From assembly GCA_945871905.1 (NCBI GenBank), contig CAMBXL010000001.1, forward strand, positions 1 through 64,000: DNA of 64,000 nucleotides, in the 5' to 3' direction. Within the stretch, counting starts at the first letter, position 1. Each line of letters begins with the position of its first letter. The notes under the pieces were generated by a model that was given only the letters and a program-made list of their open reading frames with translations, ran no database searches and was not told the origin of the DNA. Made by a program: the position numbers and the translations under genes. Positions 28,192 through 37,800 of this stretch are shown here, piece by piece. This DNA comes from Chitinophaga pinensis. GTDB lineage: Bacteria > Bacteroidota > Bacteroidia > NS11-12g > UBA955.

Positions 28192-28376
28192 GTTTTAATT
28201 GTTACACAAATCAATAAAAATATTTTGAATTAACCAAACTTAGTAAAAATTAGAAATAAAAAGACAATATAAAAATCATCAAAATGTAAAGAGCATTTCT
28301 TTTATCTGTATATTTTTTAGTAAGATAACTTAAATTGAATTTAATTATTAAAATTAGCCCTTTTTATGTTTCTATC

Positions 28377-28425
28377 ATTGTACAAACGTACAATAAATTA
28401 AAAAATTGATTATTAATATATTAAG
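28377..28425. repeat. Intergenic repeat copy A (contains ATTGTAC-AAAC-GTACAAT palindrome)
   Basis: Similar to 28636-28686. Confidence 0.5.
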
Positions 28426-28635
28426 TTAAATTTCTTTAATAAGGTGAACTAATACTAAAGAATATCTATTTAGCATCTTGTGAGTGTTTGTGCATTTGTT
28501 ACGTCTGTTAAGGTCATTTAAAAAAACGTTTTATAGTTTAAAGAGAACCCAAAAGAAATCCAAATATTTGTTAAAGCTTTAATAAAGAATAATAGCGTTT
28601 TTGGGAATAATTAAACTCATTTTGAATCTCCTTCT

Positions 28636-28686
28636 TTTGTACAAACATACAATGTATTAAATAATTAGTAATCAACAAATTAAGGT
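28636..28686. repeat. Intergenic repeat copy B
   Basis: ttgtacaaacatacaatgtattaaataattagtaatcaacaaattaag vs copy A. Confidence 0.5.
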
Positions 28687-28700
28687 TGTTTTATATAATG

Positions 28701-29171
28701 TTATATTTTTATTTCGTTGTTATTTTTGTTTGTAAATTTCAATTGAATGGGTTTATGAAGATTGATGCATTTGCTTATTGAATCGGTTATAAACAAACTA
28801 TACGGTTTTTTCTTGTTTAATGGATTATAGTATAAAGAAAATGTAGGATATGAAATCTTGTAAGATTCTTTATGTTCTTTATTGTTGATTTGATTAATAG
28901 TAAAGTAATATTTTTTGTAAAGAATTTGGTATAGTTCGTAAAGCATAGCCTTCTTGCATAAAAATTCCATTAATTGTTTATGGCTTCCCGTAAAAGCTTT
29001 AATTGTTTTACCAGTTTCTTTACGGTCGATACCTTCTTGAACTTGACATAATTCAGAGCAATAATATTCATTGTTTCGTTTTATCGTTGTTGGTTTTCCA
29101 CATCGTAAACATTTAATTTCTCTTCTTTTTGTGTTTTTACTTTTTTTTCCTTTTGTCGTTTTTGATGTCAT
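28701..29171 (-). CDS. Small zinc-ribbon-like hypothetical protein
   Basis: CLRCGKPTTIKRNNEYYCSELC. Confidence 0.5.
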   Translation of the reverse strand: MTSKTTKGKKSKNTKRREIKCLRCGKPTTIKRNNEYYCSELCQVQEGIDRKETGKTIKAFTGSHKQLMEFLCKKAMLYELYQILYKKYYFTINQINNKEHKESYKISYPTFSLYYNPLNKKKPYSLFITDSISKCINLHKPIQLKFTNKNNNEIKI

Positions 29172-29277
29172 TTTGCGGTTATTTAATTGTTAGAGTGGTT
29201 AATTGGTTTTTAATTTTTAAAAATTATAATTGCAAATATAAATTTAAACATTACATTTGTGTAATCTTTTTTTAAAT

Positions 29278-30243
29278 ATGAGTAATATATATAATAGTGG
29301 CGATAAAATAATTGAAGAGTTTAGTCAATTTTTGGACATAAGTGCATTAGAAGTAATTAATACTTATCCCAAAATATTGGATTTACTCGCCAAACCAAGT
29401 CAACTTGAATTAGGTGCACGTGAATTTTTTTATTGGGGTAAAATTGGTGTCATTAATGTTGAAAAAGCCGAAAAAGGACAAAGCCCTTGGAATAGATTAA
29501 ATCTGATAGATACCCTTTGGGTAACAGTAGTAAAGGAACTTAGGAAGTTCAATATTCCCTTTCAAGATATTGTATTAATTAAGAACGACTACTATTTTGA
29601 TACCATTAACTTCATGAGAAATAATAAAGAAATGATTATAAATGATTTAAAAAGCCAATTTTCGAGCAATATTGCAGATGAAATTTTTAATTTTATTGAA
29701 AATCCCGAAAGTGATTTCAAAAAAAAAGCGAAACTTCTTACACCATTTGCAGGCCTAATAACTCAAATATTATTATACGGACAGAAAATATCATTATATC
29801 TAATCCCTCAAGATAGTCATTTTAAAATGTTATACATTGGCAATAAAAACAGCATATATTCACAGGAGGAAATTAATTATATAAAAGAAAATACTCACTT
29901 ATTCATCAATTTAAACACCATCGTTTCAGACTTTTTTGAACTTGACAAAAACGAACCATTAAATAGAGCTTTTGGCATTATTTCAAGTGCTGAAGATGAA
30001 ATTTTAACTGCATTAAGAGACCATAAAGTTGAAGAGATATTAATTAAAAAATCACATAATAAAACGATTACATACACTTTAACTCAAAAACAAGAATTGC
30101 GTAACGAAGAAGTAATGGCTATAAAAAAATTACTTAGAATGAATGAATACAAAGAGGTTAGTGTGGTATTGAGAAATGACAAACACATATACTTAGAAAA
30201 CAAAATAAAAAAAACAATAAAGACCCATGGAAATGGCTCATAA
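29278..30243 (+). CDS. MerR-like helix-turn-helix regulator next to recombinase
   Basis: WNRLNLIDTLWVTVVKELRKFNIPFQDI resembles a MerR-type recognition region; track ORF begins 29257, more likely ATG at 29278. Confidence 0.45.
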   Translation: MSNIYNSGDKIIEEFSQFLDISALEVINTYPKILDLLAKPSQLELGAREFFYWGKIGVINVEKAEKGQSPWNRLNLIDTLWVTVVKELRKFNIPFQDIVLIKNDYYFDTINFMRNNKEMIINDLKSQFSSNIADEIFNFIENPESDFKKKAKLLTPFAGLITQILLYGQKISLYLIPQDSHFKMLYIGNKNSIYSQEEINYIKENTHLFINLNTIVSDFFELDKNEPLNRAFGIISSAEDEILTALRDHKVEEILIKKSHNKTITYTLTQKQELRNEEVMAIKKLLRMNEYKEVSVVLRNDKHIYLENKIKKTIKTHGNGS

Positions 30244-30301
30244 CAAAACAATAATTAAAACCCATTAGAAATGGCTTTTGGTTGCTAAAAAGCAACACAT
30301 T

Positions 30302-30442
30302 ATGCTCACAATTAAGCAATGTAGAGATTTATTAAAAGAAGAAGAAAAAGAATTTACAGACGACGAAATTATTATTATCAGAGATTGGTTAATGATTATG
30401 GCAGACATTGCCATTGAAATTATGGAAAACAACAAAAATTAA
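30302..30442 (+). CDS. 46-aa acidic small protein between regulator and recombinase (not in ORF track)
   Basis: ATG...TAA: MLTIKQCRDLLKEEEKEFTDDEIIIIRDWLMIMADIAIEIMENNKN; 11 nt upstream of recombinase start. Confidence 0.6.
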   Translation: MLTIKQCRDLLKEEEKEFTDDEIIIIRDWLMIMADIAIEIMENNKN

Positions 30443-30453
30443 TTAAAAAAGAA

Positions 30454-32076
30454 ATGGCAAAAAGAGCAATCCTATATACAAGGGTTTCAACAGATGAACA
30501 AAACAATGGGTATTCACCTTTGGATCAAAAAGACAAACTTTACAATTATTGCGAAATGAATAAAATTGAGGTAGTTGGATTTTATCATGATGATGAAAGT
30601 GGAAAAACATTTAATAGACCTGAGTGGAAAAATATTATTACTTTTCTTAAAAAAAACAAAAACAGTGTTGATTATATTTGTTTTTTAAAGTGGGATAGAT
30701 TTTCAAGAAGTGCAGAAAAAGCCTATGAGGAGCTTTCAATTTTAAAAAAATTGGGGGTAGAAGCAGTCGCAATTGAACAGAAGTTAGATTTAGAAATACC
30801 TGAACAAAAATTAATGTTGGCGATTTATCTTACCACACCTGAAATTGATAACGACAGAAGGTCGTTGAATATCTTTCATGGCATACGTAAAGGAAAAAAA
30901 CAAGGACGATGGTTAGGTGCATGTCCACGAGGGTATAAAAATACACGAAATGAATTAAATAGACCTGTCATAACTCCTGAGGGAGGTTTACAAGAAAAGC
31001 TTGTTGTTAGAGCTTTTAATGATTTTTCAACTGGAAATTATAGTATAGAATCACTAAGACTTAAATTATATAAAGAGGGTTTAAAATGCAATAGAAATTC
31101 CTTTTGGATGTTATTAAGAAACAGAGTTTATATTGGGCAAATTTTCATACCAGCATACAAAGATGAGCCTGAAGAATGGATACAAGGTATTCATTTGCCT
31201 TTAATAAGTGAAAATGTGTTTTACAAAGTACAAGATATTATAGAGGGTAGAAAAAAACATTTACCAAGTTCATTAAAAACAATCAGAGATGAATTTCCAT
31301 TGAGGGGAATACTAATTTGTCCACAATGTGGAAAATATCTAACAGCCTCATGTTCAAAAGGGAAAATGGGGGTTCGTTATCCATATTATCATTGTACGAA
31401 TTTTTGTAAAGAGAGAAAAAAGGCAGAAGTCGTCAATAATGCTTTGGAAGGCATGCTTGAAACTATTAAGCCATCTGAAGGAGCATTGAAAATATTTTCT
31501 AAAATAGTAAATGATAAAATTACTCAAAATAATCAAACAAATAAAATAGAAGGAGGCAAAATCAACACAGAAATATCTAAATTAAAAAAACGAATAGAAA
31601 ATGCCAAAAACTTAATGTTAGACGGCGAAATTGAAGTTTCAGAATTTAAAACTATAAGAATTTCTACAGAAGATAAAATAAAACAACTAAGCATTGAACT
31701 TAACAGAAACCAAGATGGGCTTATCAATATTAAATCAAATATTACGGAAGCATCAATGGTTATAAGCAATCTTGCCAAGGCTTATAAACAAAGCAATACA
31801 AGCATAAAAAGGCAAATTTTGAGTTCGATTTTTTCATCAGGATTGATTTTTGAAGAAAAAAATTATCGAACTCTAAAAATAAATGAAGTGATAGCCAAAA
31901 TACTTAGGAATACCAATGCTTGTGACGATTCTCCCAAAAAAAAGCACACCAGATTTGGTGTGCTTTCCCTTAGAGTGATCCCGAAGGGATTCGAACCCCT
32001 GACCCACAGATTAGAAATCTGTTGCTCTATCCAACTGAGCTACGAGACCATTGACATTCAAAAAAAAAGGCAGTAA
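30454..32076 (+). CDS. Large serine recombinase (resolvase + recombinase + zinc-ribbon + coiled coil); 3' end runs through a terminator and tRNA-Arg
   Basis: RAILYTRVSTDEQ catalytic motif; DRFSRS; CPQCGKYLTASC zinc ribbon; C-term VIPKGFEPLTHRLEICCS is antisense tRNA. Confidence 0.9.
   Translation: MAKRAILYTRVSTDEQNNGYSPLDQKDKLYNYCEMNKIEVVGFYHDDESGKTFNRPEWKNIITFLKKNKNSVDYICFLKWDRFSRSAEKAYEELSILKKLGVEAVAIEQKLDLEIPEQKLMLAIYLTTPEIDNDRRSLNIFHGIRKGKKQGRWLGACPRGYKNTRNELNRPVITPEGGLQEKLVVRAFNDFSTGNYSIESLRLKLYKEGLKCNRNSFWMLLRNRVYIGQIFIPAYKDEPEEWIQGIHLPLISENVFYKVQDIIEGRKKHLPSSLKTIRDEFPLRGILICPQCGKYLTASCSKGKMGVRYPYYHCTNFCKERKKAEVVNNALEGMLETIKPSEGALKIFSKIVNDKITQNNQTNKIEGGKINTEISKLKKRIENAKNLMLDGEIEVSEFKTIRISTEDKIKQLSIELNRNQDGLINIKSNITEASMVISNLAKAYKQSNTSIKRQILSSIFSSGLIFEEKNYRTLKINEVIAKILRNTNACDDSPKKKHTRFGVLSLRVIPKGFEPLTHRLEICCSIQLSYETIDIQKKRQ
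31936..31967 (-). terminator. Rho-independent terminator downstream of tRNA-Arg
   Basis: On minus strand: aaagcacaccaaatctggtgtgctttttttt. Confidence 0.75.
31976..32049 (-). tRNA. tRNA-Arg(TCT)
   Basis: ggtctcgtagctcagttggatagagcaacagatttctaatctgtgggtcaggggttcgaatcccttcgggatca; cloverleaf with TTTCTAA loop. Confidence 0.92.
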
Positions 32077-32107
32077 CAGTTTATTAATAACTAGACTGTC
32101 AACTGCC
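32061..32107 (-). terminator. Rho-independent terminator downstream of tRNA-Pro
   Basis: GGCAGTtgACAGT...ACTGTtACTGCC stem followed by T-tract on minus strand. Confidence 0.6.
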
Positions 32108-32114
32108 GTTTTTG

Positions 32115-32188
32115 TCGGGGTGGCAGGATTTGAACCTACGACCTTCTGCTCCCAAAGCAGACGCGATACCGGGCTACGCTACACCCCG
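32115..32188 (-). tRNA. tRNA-Pro(TGG)
   Basis: cggggtgtagcgtagcccggtatcgcgtctgctttgggagcagaaggtcgtaggttcaaatcctgccaccccga; loop TTTGGGA. Confidence 0.92.
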
Positions 32189-32345
32189 AAGTAGTTATTT
32201 TGATTATTCATTCTTGTAAACAAATAATAAATGTCGGACCAAACTAAAAAACATCCGACCAAAAGGGTCTTTTCTAATTTTAAGAACTTTTGCAAAAGTA
32301 CAATTTATTTTTTAAATTGTAAAATTACTTTTCAACTATATTTCG

Positions 32346-32432
32346 CGGTGAGGGAGGGATTCGAACCCTCGGTACAGTTTCCCGTACGGCAGTTTAGCAA
32401 ACTGCTACTTTAGGCCACTCAGTCACCTCACC
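32346..32432 (-). tRNA. tRNA-Ser(GCT)
   Basis: ggtgaggtgactgagtggcctaaagtagcagtttgctaaactgccgtacggg...ccgagggttcgaatccctccctcacc with long variable arm; loop TTGCTAA. Confidence 0.92.
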
Positions 32433-32561
32433 TATTGAGGGGGGCAAAAATATTCAATATTTTTGAAAAACAAAAACTTTTTTATTTATTGAAAAAAATA
32501 CACATTTCTGACACTTTAAAATTTAGAATTGCTTAATATTGAAACTTGATATTACTTTTAT

Positions 32562-35216
32562 ATGAGCATCAAAGACTTGTTGAAATTTAGAGACATTAAA
32601 ACCTATGGAAGCACTGAGTGGTTGGCACACAATGCAAAGAAATACAGATCTGTTTTTGACGAAAATGAAACCGCTTACATTTACTGCGAGTTTTCTTTTT
32701 TCAACAAAAAATACGATGAAGATAATTGGGATTTAAAATTAAAATTAAAATGTTTGAATGAAGCAGATGAAGAAATTTGCGATTTAAACTGTGATAGAAC
32801 AATCGATAAACGCGATAATATCGTTTTTGTTCGTGAAGGTTGGGGCGTAAAAACACCCAATACCTATTGGAAAGCAGGGGCTTACCGATGGGAAGCCTAT
32901 GTCAATGATGAACTATTTGCGACCAAAAGTTTCTATATCGAACGTCAAGGCGTTGTTAAAAATGGCAATAATCCCTTTTTTAAAATTAATACTTTAAAAC
33001 TTTATGAAGGTCCCGATGCCAACTTAATTGATAACGATAGAAAATACTACATTTGTTTCAATGCCCTAACCACTCGCTACATTTGGATCGAAATTAATGC
33101 CAAAAATTTAGTTAGAAAAAGTACAGATTGGGCCTGTGAATTGGTATTTAATTATAAAACTTCTTCAGGGTACCTGAAAGGTTCCGCTACAAAACTCTTT
33201 TTTGTAAAGCCTGACGATGAGAATTTTAGCACCACTGTAGGGTGGGGAAGTGATATGTTAGGTACTTGGGGTAGAGGCCGTTACTACATCGAAGTGGTGT
33301 TTATGGATGAACTAGTTGCAAGCGTACCTTTTGAAATTGGCGATGATTACGTTGAAGCAGTTGAAGAGGATTTTATTCCTTTGGTGCAGTCAGGGTTCTA
33401 TTTTGATGCTGATTTTGACTTCGAATTAGAAGATGACAACCAAGAAACAACAAGTGAGGTGAAACCCGAAGTTGCCAAAGTCCCTGTGGTTAATGATTCT
33501 TATGAAAATGTATTAAAGGATTTAGATGCTATGATTGGTTTGGATAGCATTAAATCTAAAGTTAAAGAATATACCAACTACCTTAAATTTATTGCTTTGC
33601 GTAAAGAAAAAGGGGTTGCAGACAATGAGCATATCAACTTGCATGCAGTATTTAAAGGAAATCCGGGAACGGGTAAAACCACCGTTGCAAGAATGCTTGG
33701 TAGAATCTATAAAGAATTAGGTTTACTCAAAAAAGGTCATGTGCATGAAGTAGATAGAGGGGATTTGGTGGCTGAGTTTATAGGACAAACAGCTCCAAAA
33801 ACTAAAGAAGCTATCAAAAAAGCAAAAGATGGTATCCTTTTTATTGATGAAGCTTATTCATTAGCCCGTAAGGACGATGACAGTAAAGACTTTGGAAAAG
33901 AAGCCATTGAAATCTTATTGAAAGAATTGAGTGATGCAAGTGACATGGCCATTATTGTGGCTGGTTATCCAACCGAAATGAATACTTTCCTTGAGTCAAA
34001 CCCAGGATTGAAATCGCGTTTCAATATGATTTATGAATTCCCTGACTACTTGCCTCAGGAGTTGATTAAAATCTCAGAATATGCTTGTCAAAAAAGAGGT
34101 GTTAAGTTAAGCGAAAGTGCTGTTGCTGAAATGTATAAACATTTGGTAGATGCATACAGAAATAGAGATAAATTCTTTGGAAATGCAAGAATGGTTAATT
34201 CCATGATTGATGAGTTTAAAATGAATTTAGGATTGAGAGTAATGAAAGTTAAAGACCCAAACAAACTAACTTTGGATACCCTTAGCACCATTGAAAAAGA
34301 AGATGTTTTAAAAGCATTTACAGCTCAGTCTAAAACCGATGCAGATATACCTATCGATGAAGAATTATTGAAAGAATCGGTTGGAAAACTCAGAAAACTT
34401 ACCGGTTTGGCAAAGGTTAAAAGCGATATTGATGAACTGATTAAGTTGGTGAGATATTACAAGGAGTCTGGAAAAAATCCACGTGAAATATTTTCATTAC
34501 ATTCGGTGTTTTTGGGTAACCCTGGAACGGGTAAAACGACTGTAGCCAGAATTTTAGCTCAGATATACAAAGCATTGGGCATACTAGAACGTGGTCATTT
34601 GGTGGAGTGTGACAGACAATCTTTAGTGGGTGGTTACATTGGTCAAACGGCAATAAAAACCTCTGAATTGTTAGACAAATCACAAGGAGGTGTATTGTTT
34701 ATAGATGAGGCCTATTCATTAACAGAAGGTGGAGGAAATGATTACGGCAGAGAAGCCATAGAAACTATCTTGAAAAGAATGGAAGACCAAAGAGGAAAAT
34801 TTGTGGTAATAGCGGCAGGTTATACTCAAAATATGGAGAAATTCTTGGAGACCAATCCTGGGTTAAAATCTAGGTTCGACCGTACTTTCTTATTCGAAGA
34901 CTTTAATGCCGAAGATTTATATGGCATCGCTATCCAACAACTGGCCGACCATAACTTAAGTCCAGATGAGGCTGCCAAAGAACAACTTAAAACTTACATC
35001 TCCTACATGTACCAAAAACGCGATAAGTTTTTTGGAAATGGAAGGGCCGTAAGAAAAGTAATAGAAGAAGCGGTGAGAAATCAACATTTAAGACTAAGCG
35101 AATTGCCGAAGAGCAAAAGAACTGCTAAGGTAATTGGGACACTTGTTTTTGAGGATGTTGACGAATTTAAAGCAGACAATATTCCTTCACAAAAAACTGG
35201 AATTGGATTCAAATAA
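32562..35216 (+). CDS. Tandem CbxX/SpoVK-like AAA+ ATPase with N-terminal beta-rich domain
   Basis: Two Walker A GNPGTGKTTVAR and two Walker B GILFIDEAYSL/GVLFIDEAYSL. Confidence 0.85.
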   Translation: MSIKDLLKFRDIKTYGSTEWLAHNAKKYRSVFDENETAYIYCEFSFFNKKYDEDNWDLKLKLKCLNEADEEICDLNCDRTIDKRDNIVFVREGWGVKTPNTYWKAGAYRWEAYVNDELFATKSFYIERQGVVKNGNNPFFKINTLKLYEGPDANLIDNDRKYYICFNALTTRYIWIEINAKNLVRKSTDWACELVFNYKTSSGYLKGSATKLFFVKPDDENFSTTVGWGSDMLGTWGRGRYYIEVVFMDELVASVPFEIGDDYVEAVEEDFIPLVQSGFYFDADFDFELEDDNQETTSEVKPEVAKVPVVNDSYENVLKDLDAMIGLDSIKSKVKEYTNYLKFIALRKEKGVADNEHINLHAVFKGNPGTGKTTVARMLGRIYKELGLLKKGHVHEVDRGDLVAEFIGQTAPKTKEAIKKAKDGILFIDEAYSLARKDDDSKDFGKEAIEILLKELSDASDMAIIVAGYPTEMNTFLESNPGLKSRFNMIYEFPDYLPQELIKISEYACQKRGVKLSESAVAEMYKHLVDAYRNRDKFFGNARMVNSMIDEFKMNLGLRVMKVKDPNKLTLDTLSTIEKEDVLKAFTAQSKTDADIPIDEELLKESVGKLRKLTGLAKVKSDIDELIKLVRYYKESGKNPREIFSLHSVFLGNPGTGKTTVARILAQIYKALGILERGHLVECDRQSLVGGYIGQTAIKTSELLDKSQGGVLFIDEAYSLTEGGGNDYGREAIETILKRMEDQRGKFVVIAAGYTQNMEKFLETNPGLKSRFDRTFLFEDFNAEDLYGIAIQQLADHNLSPDEAAKEQLKTYISYMYQKRDKFFGNGRAVRKVIEEAVRNQHLRLSELPKSKRTAKVIGTLVFEDVDEFKADNIPSQKTGIGFK

Positions 35217-35218
35217 AC

Positions 35219-36361
35219 ATGACATTACAATATCCCAATACGATATTTGAAGTCGTACTACTTGTATCATGTGGACTTTTTGTTTTAATACAACTAATTG
35301 TTCATTTCTATTTAATTCTACCGTTATTAAAAGTCAAAAAAACTGACTTGCCTACTCATGTTTCATGGCCAGCTGTAAGTATTGTTATATCCATTCGTGC
35401 TGATTTTGAAAATATTCAAAAGCTTTTGCCAGAATTGATGAATCAAAATTATCCAAACTTTGAAATTGTTCTAATAGACGATGCCAGTTGGGATGAAACT
35501 AATTCTTTTATTGAAGAGTCTGTTAAGCAATTTCCGAATGTAAAAGGGGTGTATGTAACCGAAGAAATGAAAAAACAAACACTCGGTAAAAAACTTGCAC
35601 TTACGCTAGGGATAAAAGCCGCTTCTCATGATATTATTGTTTTAACAGATGCTGACTGTTTGCCTGCCTCTCCTTATTGGTTGCAAAGAATGGTTGTTCC
35701 TTATATAGAAAATCCATCTACAGAAATTGTGCTTGGCTATTCTCCATTTATTAGAAAACAGACTTTTGTGAATCTAATTTCACAAATGGATAATTTATGG
35801 ACTGCTATTTTGTTTTTTTCATACGCAGTGCGCAACAAAGCCTATATGGGTGTTGGAAGAAACATGAGTTATAAAAAGTCTTTATTCCTGAAAGTGAAAG
35901 GTTTTGCCAGTCATTTACATGTGCTTTCTGGAGATGATGATTTGTTTGTAAGAGACGCAGCCACTTCTACCAATACTGCTATTTGTATTCATCCCGATGC
36001 CTTTATGTTTACAAGCAGTAAAACGAGTTTTAGAACATGGTATTTGCAAAAAAAGAGACATACTTTTGTTGGGAAATATTACAATTTTAAAGACAAAGTA
36101 AAGCTCGGATTTATTGGTTTGTCCCATGCGTTAATGTGGGTTTTAATCGTTTTCAATTTGTTTTTACTAAACAATTGGTTTTGGACATTGATTCTGTTAT
36201 TATTGTTTTGGTTGATTAAATTTCCATTGATTTTTATGGCGTTCAAAAAACTCAAACACAAATATAAAATAGTATGGATGCCCTTATTCGATTTGTTCTA
36301 TGTTATCTATAATGCAATGTTTGGGTTGGTGAATTTATTTAATAAACAAAAGAAATGGTAG
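35219..36361 (+). CDS. Family 2 glycosyltransferase
   Basis: VSIVISIRADFENIQKLLPELMNQNYPNFEIVLIDDASWDET; ending in TM segments. Confidence 0.8.
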   Translation: MTLQYPNTIFEVVLLVSCGLFVLIQLIVHFYLILPLLKVKKTDLPTHVSWPAVSIVISIRADFENIQKLLPELMNQNYPNFEIVLIDDASWDETNSFIEESVKQFPNVKGVYVTEEMKKQTLGKKLALTLGIKAASHDIIVLTDADCLPASPYWLQRMVVPYIENPSTEIVLGYSPFIRKQTFVNLISQMDNLWTAILFFSYAVRNKAYMGVGRNMSYKKSLFLKVKGFASHLHVLSGDDDLFVRDAATSTNTAICIHPDAFMFTSSKTSFRTWYLQKKRHTFVGKYYNFKDKVKLGFIGLSHALMWVLIVFNLFLLNNWFWTLILLLLFWLIKFPLIFMAFKKLKHKYKIVWMPLFDLFYVIYNAMFGLVNLFNKQKKW

Positions 36362-36978
36362 ACTCTGCAATCATACAAACGCATTTTAAGGAACTTTCTG
36401 AAAAGCAAATTAAGCAGTTCGATCAGTTGTATGCGCTTTATACTGAATGGAATGAGAAAATTAATGTCATTTCCCGAAAAGACATAGATGAACTTTATGT
36501 AAGGCACGTTTTACACTCTTTGGCAATTGCAAAATTCATTGATTTTACACAAATTCGTTCAGTCTTAGACATAGGAACAGGCGGTGGATTTCCTGGAATT
36601 CCTTTGGCCATTTTATTCCCTGATATTGAGTTTTATTTGGTAGATTCTATAGGAAAAAAAATAGGGGTTGTAAATGCCGTCATTGAAGGAACGGGGCTAA
36701 CAAATGTTAAAGCAGAGCAATTAAGAGCAGAGCAAGTCAAAGGCAAGTATGATTTGGTTGTAAGCAGGGCAGTAACCCAATTGGTTGATTTTTATGCTTG
36801 GATTCACAAGAATTTAAAGACAGATTCTGAGGTTGCTTGTTTAAAAGGAGGCGACTTAACACAAGAGTTGATTAATTTTAAAGAAGTTTACCCGCGCAAA
36901 AAAATAACAATCGAGTCTATTTACCCCGGTTTTGATGATCCGTTTTTTGAAACCAAAAAATTGCTTATTGTAAGGTAA
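36355..36978 (+). CDS. rsmG: 16S rRNA (guanine527-N7)-methyltransferase
   Basis: YTEWNEKINVISRKDIDELYVRHVLHSL...VLDIGTGGGFPGIPLAILFP. Confidence 0.9.
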   Translation: MVDSAIIQTHFKELSEKQIKQFDQLYALYTEWNEKINVISRKDIDELYVRHVLHSLAIAKFIDFTQIRSVLDIGTGGGFPGIPLAILFPDIEFYLVDSIGKKIGVVNAVIEGTGLTNVKAEQLRAEQVKGKYDLVVSRAVTQLVDFYAWIHKNLKTDSEVACLKGGDLTQELINFKEVYPRKKITIESIYPGFDDPFFETKKLLIVR

Positions 36979-37191
36979 TTGTTGTTTTGAAAAACGCCAT
37001 TTTTTGTTGACTTTATTCAAAGATTTTTTTTTAAACTTCTATTTAATTTGTAGTTAGTGTTTCACAAATACAGGTTAATATAGTTCAATTTTTGTTTTGG
37101 GTTGCGATGCCAATTTGTTTTTCTTGGTTTAATTAAAACCTAAACAATATTTTCAAACTATTTTCTGTTAATAATGAATACGATTTTATAA

Positions 37192-37800
37192 ATGGCAATT
37201 AAATTTACTTTGAATAAAAAAATCAGACTTACAATTTGTGTTTTCCTTGTTGTAAATGCATTAAATGCTAACAACTACTTAGGTTCTACTAGTTTTGGAA
37301 GTCATGTGTATTTGTATACTCACAGCAGTCTTGTAAAAGTGGACCTGCAATCAAAGCAAGAGCTAATGGAGAAAAACATTAAAAAAGACAGCATTACAAC
37401 TCAGGCTTTGATAAAAATAGGGATGTCTAAAGATAATTCCTCTGGCAAAGAACATGTGATGTTTCAGAATATTAATGTATTTGAGATTTTGAGTATAGGC
37501 AATAGGAATGACAGTTTGTATGTGGCAATCAGATTTAAAAACCCTAAAAATCTTTATTTGTATAGCTATTGTTTGTTGCGGTTCGACCAAGATTTAAACT
37601 TTCATAAAGTTTACGTTATAAAATATCCTCCCTTAGTTTCTTACAATTATTTCCCCAAATATAAAGAGTTGGAATTTACCGACGATGCTCAACTTCGTTT
37701 ACTTTATTGCGACAGTTCCAAACAATTTTGCCAAATAAATTTTAGATTTAATGAAACTAAAACACGCTTAAGTCGGACCCTAAAAGCAGAGTGCTTGTAA
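37192..37800 (+). CDS. Hypothetical secreted protein; possibly the 5' part of a gene frameshifted into 37791..38270
   Basis: Signal peptide; ends mid-domain, overlapping next ORF by 10 nt in another frame. Confidence 0.5.
   Translation: MAIKFTLNKKIRLTICVFLVVNALNANNYLGSTSFGSHVYLYTHSSLVKVDLQSKQELMEKNIKKDSITTQALIKIGMSKDNSSGKEHVMFQNINVFEILSIGNRNDSLYVAIRFKNPKNLYLYSYCLLRFDQDLNFHKVYVIKYPPLVSYNYFPKYKELEFTDDAQLRLLYCDSSKQFCQINFRFNETKTRLSRTLKAECL

Noticed and set aside
30454-32076. Serine recombinase as a Hin/Gin-type DNA invertase dedicated to the RHS inverted repeats
   Set aside because: It has the large-recombinase architecture (recombinase + zinc-ribbon domains) and lies at a tRNA, which fits integration/excision better. 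A role in tip switching is untested and not claimed.
31976-32432. tRNA-dense region as a tRNA-array or mobile element cargo
   Set aside because: Only three ordinary tRNA genes, at least two with their own terminators; normal chromosomal arrangement.
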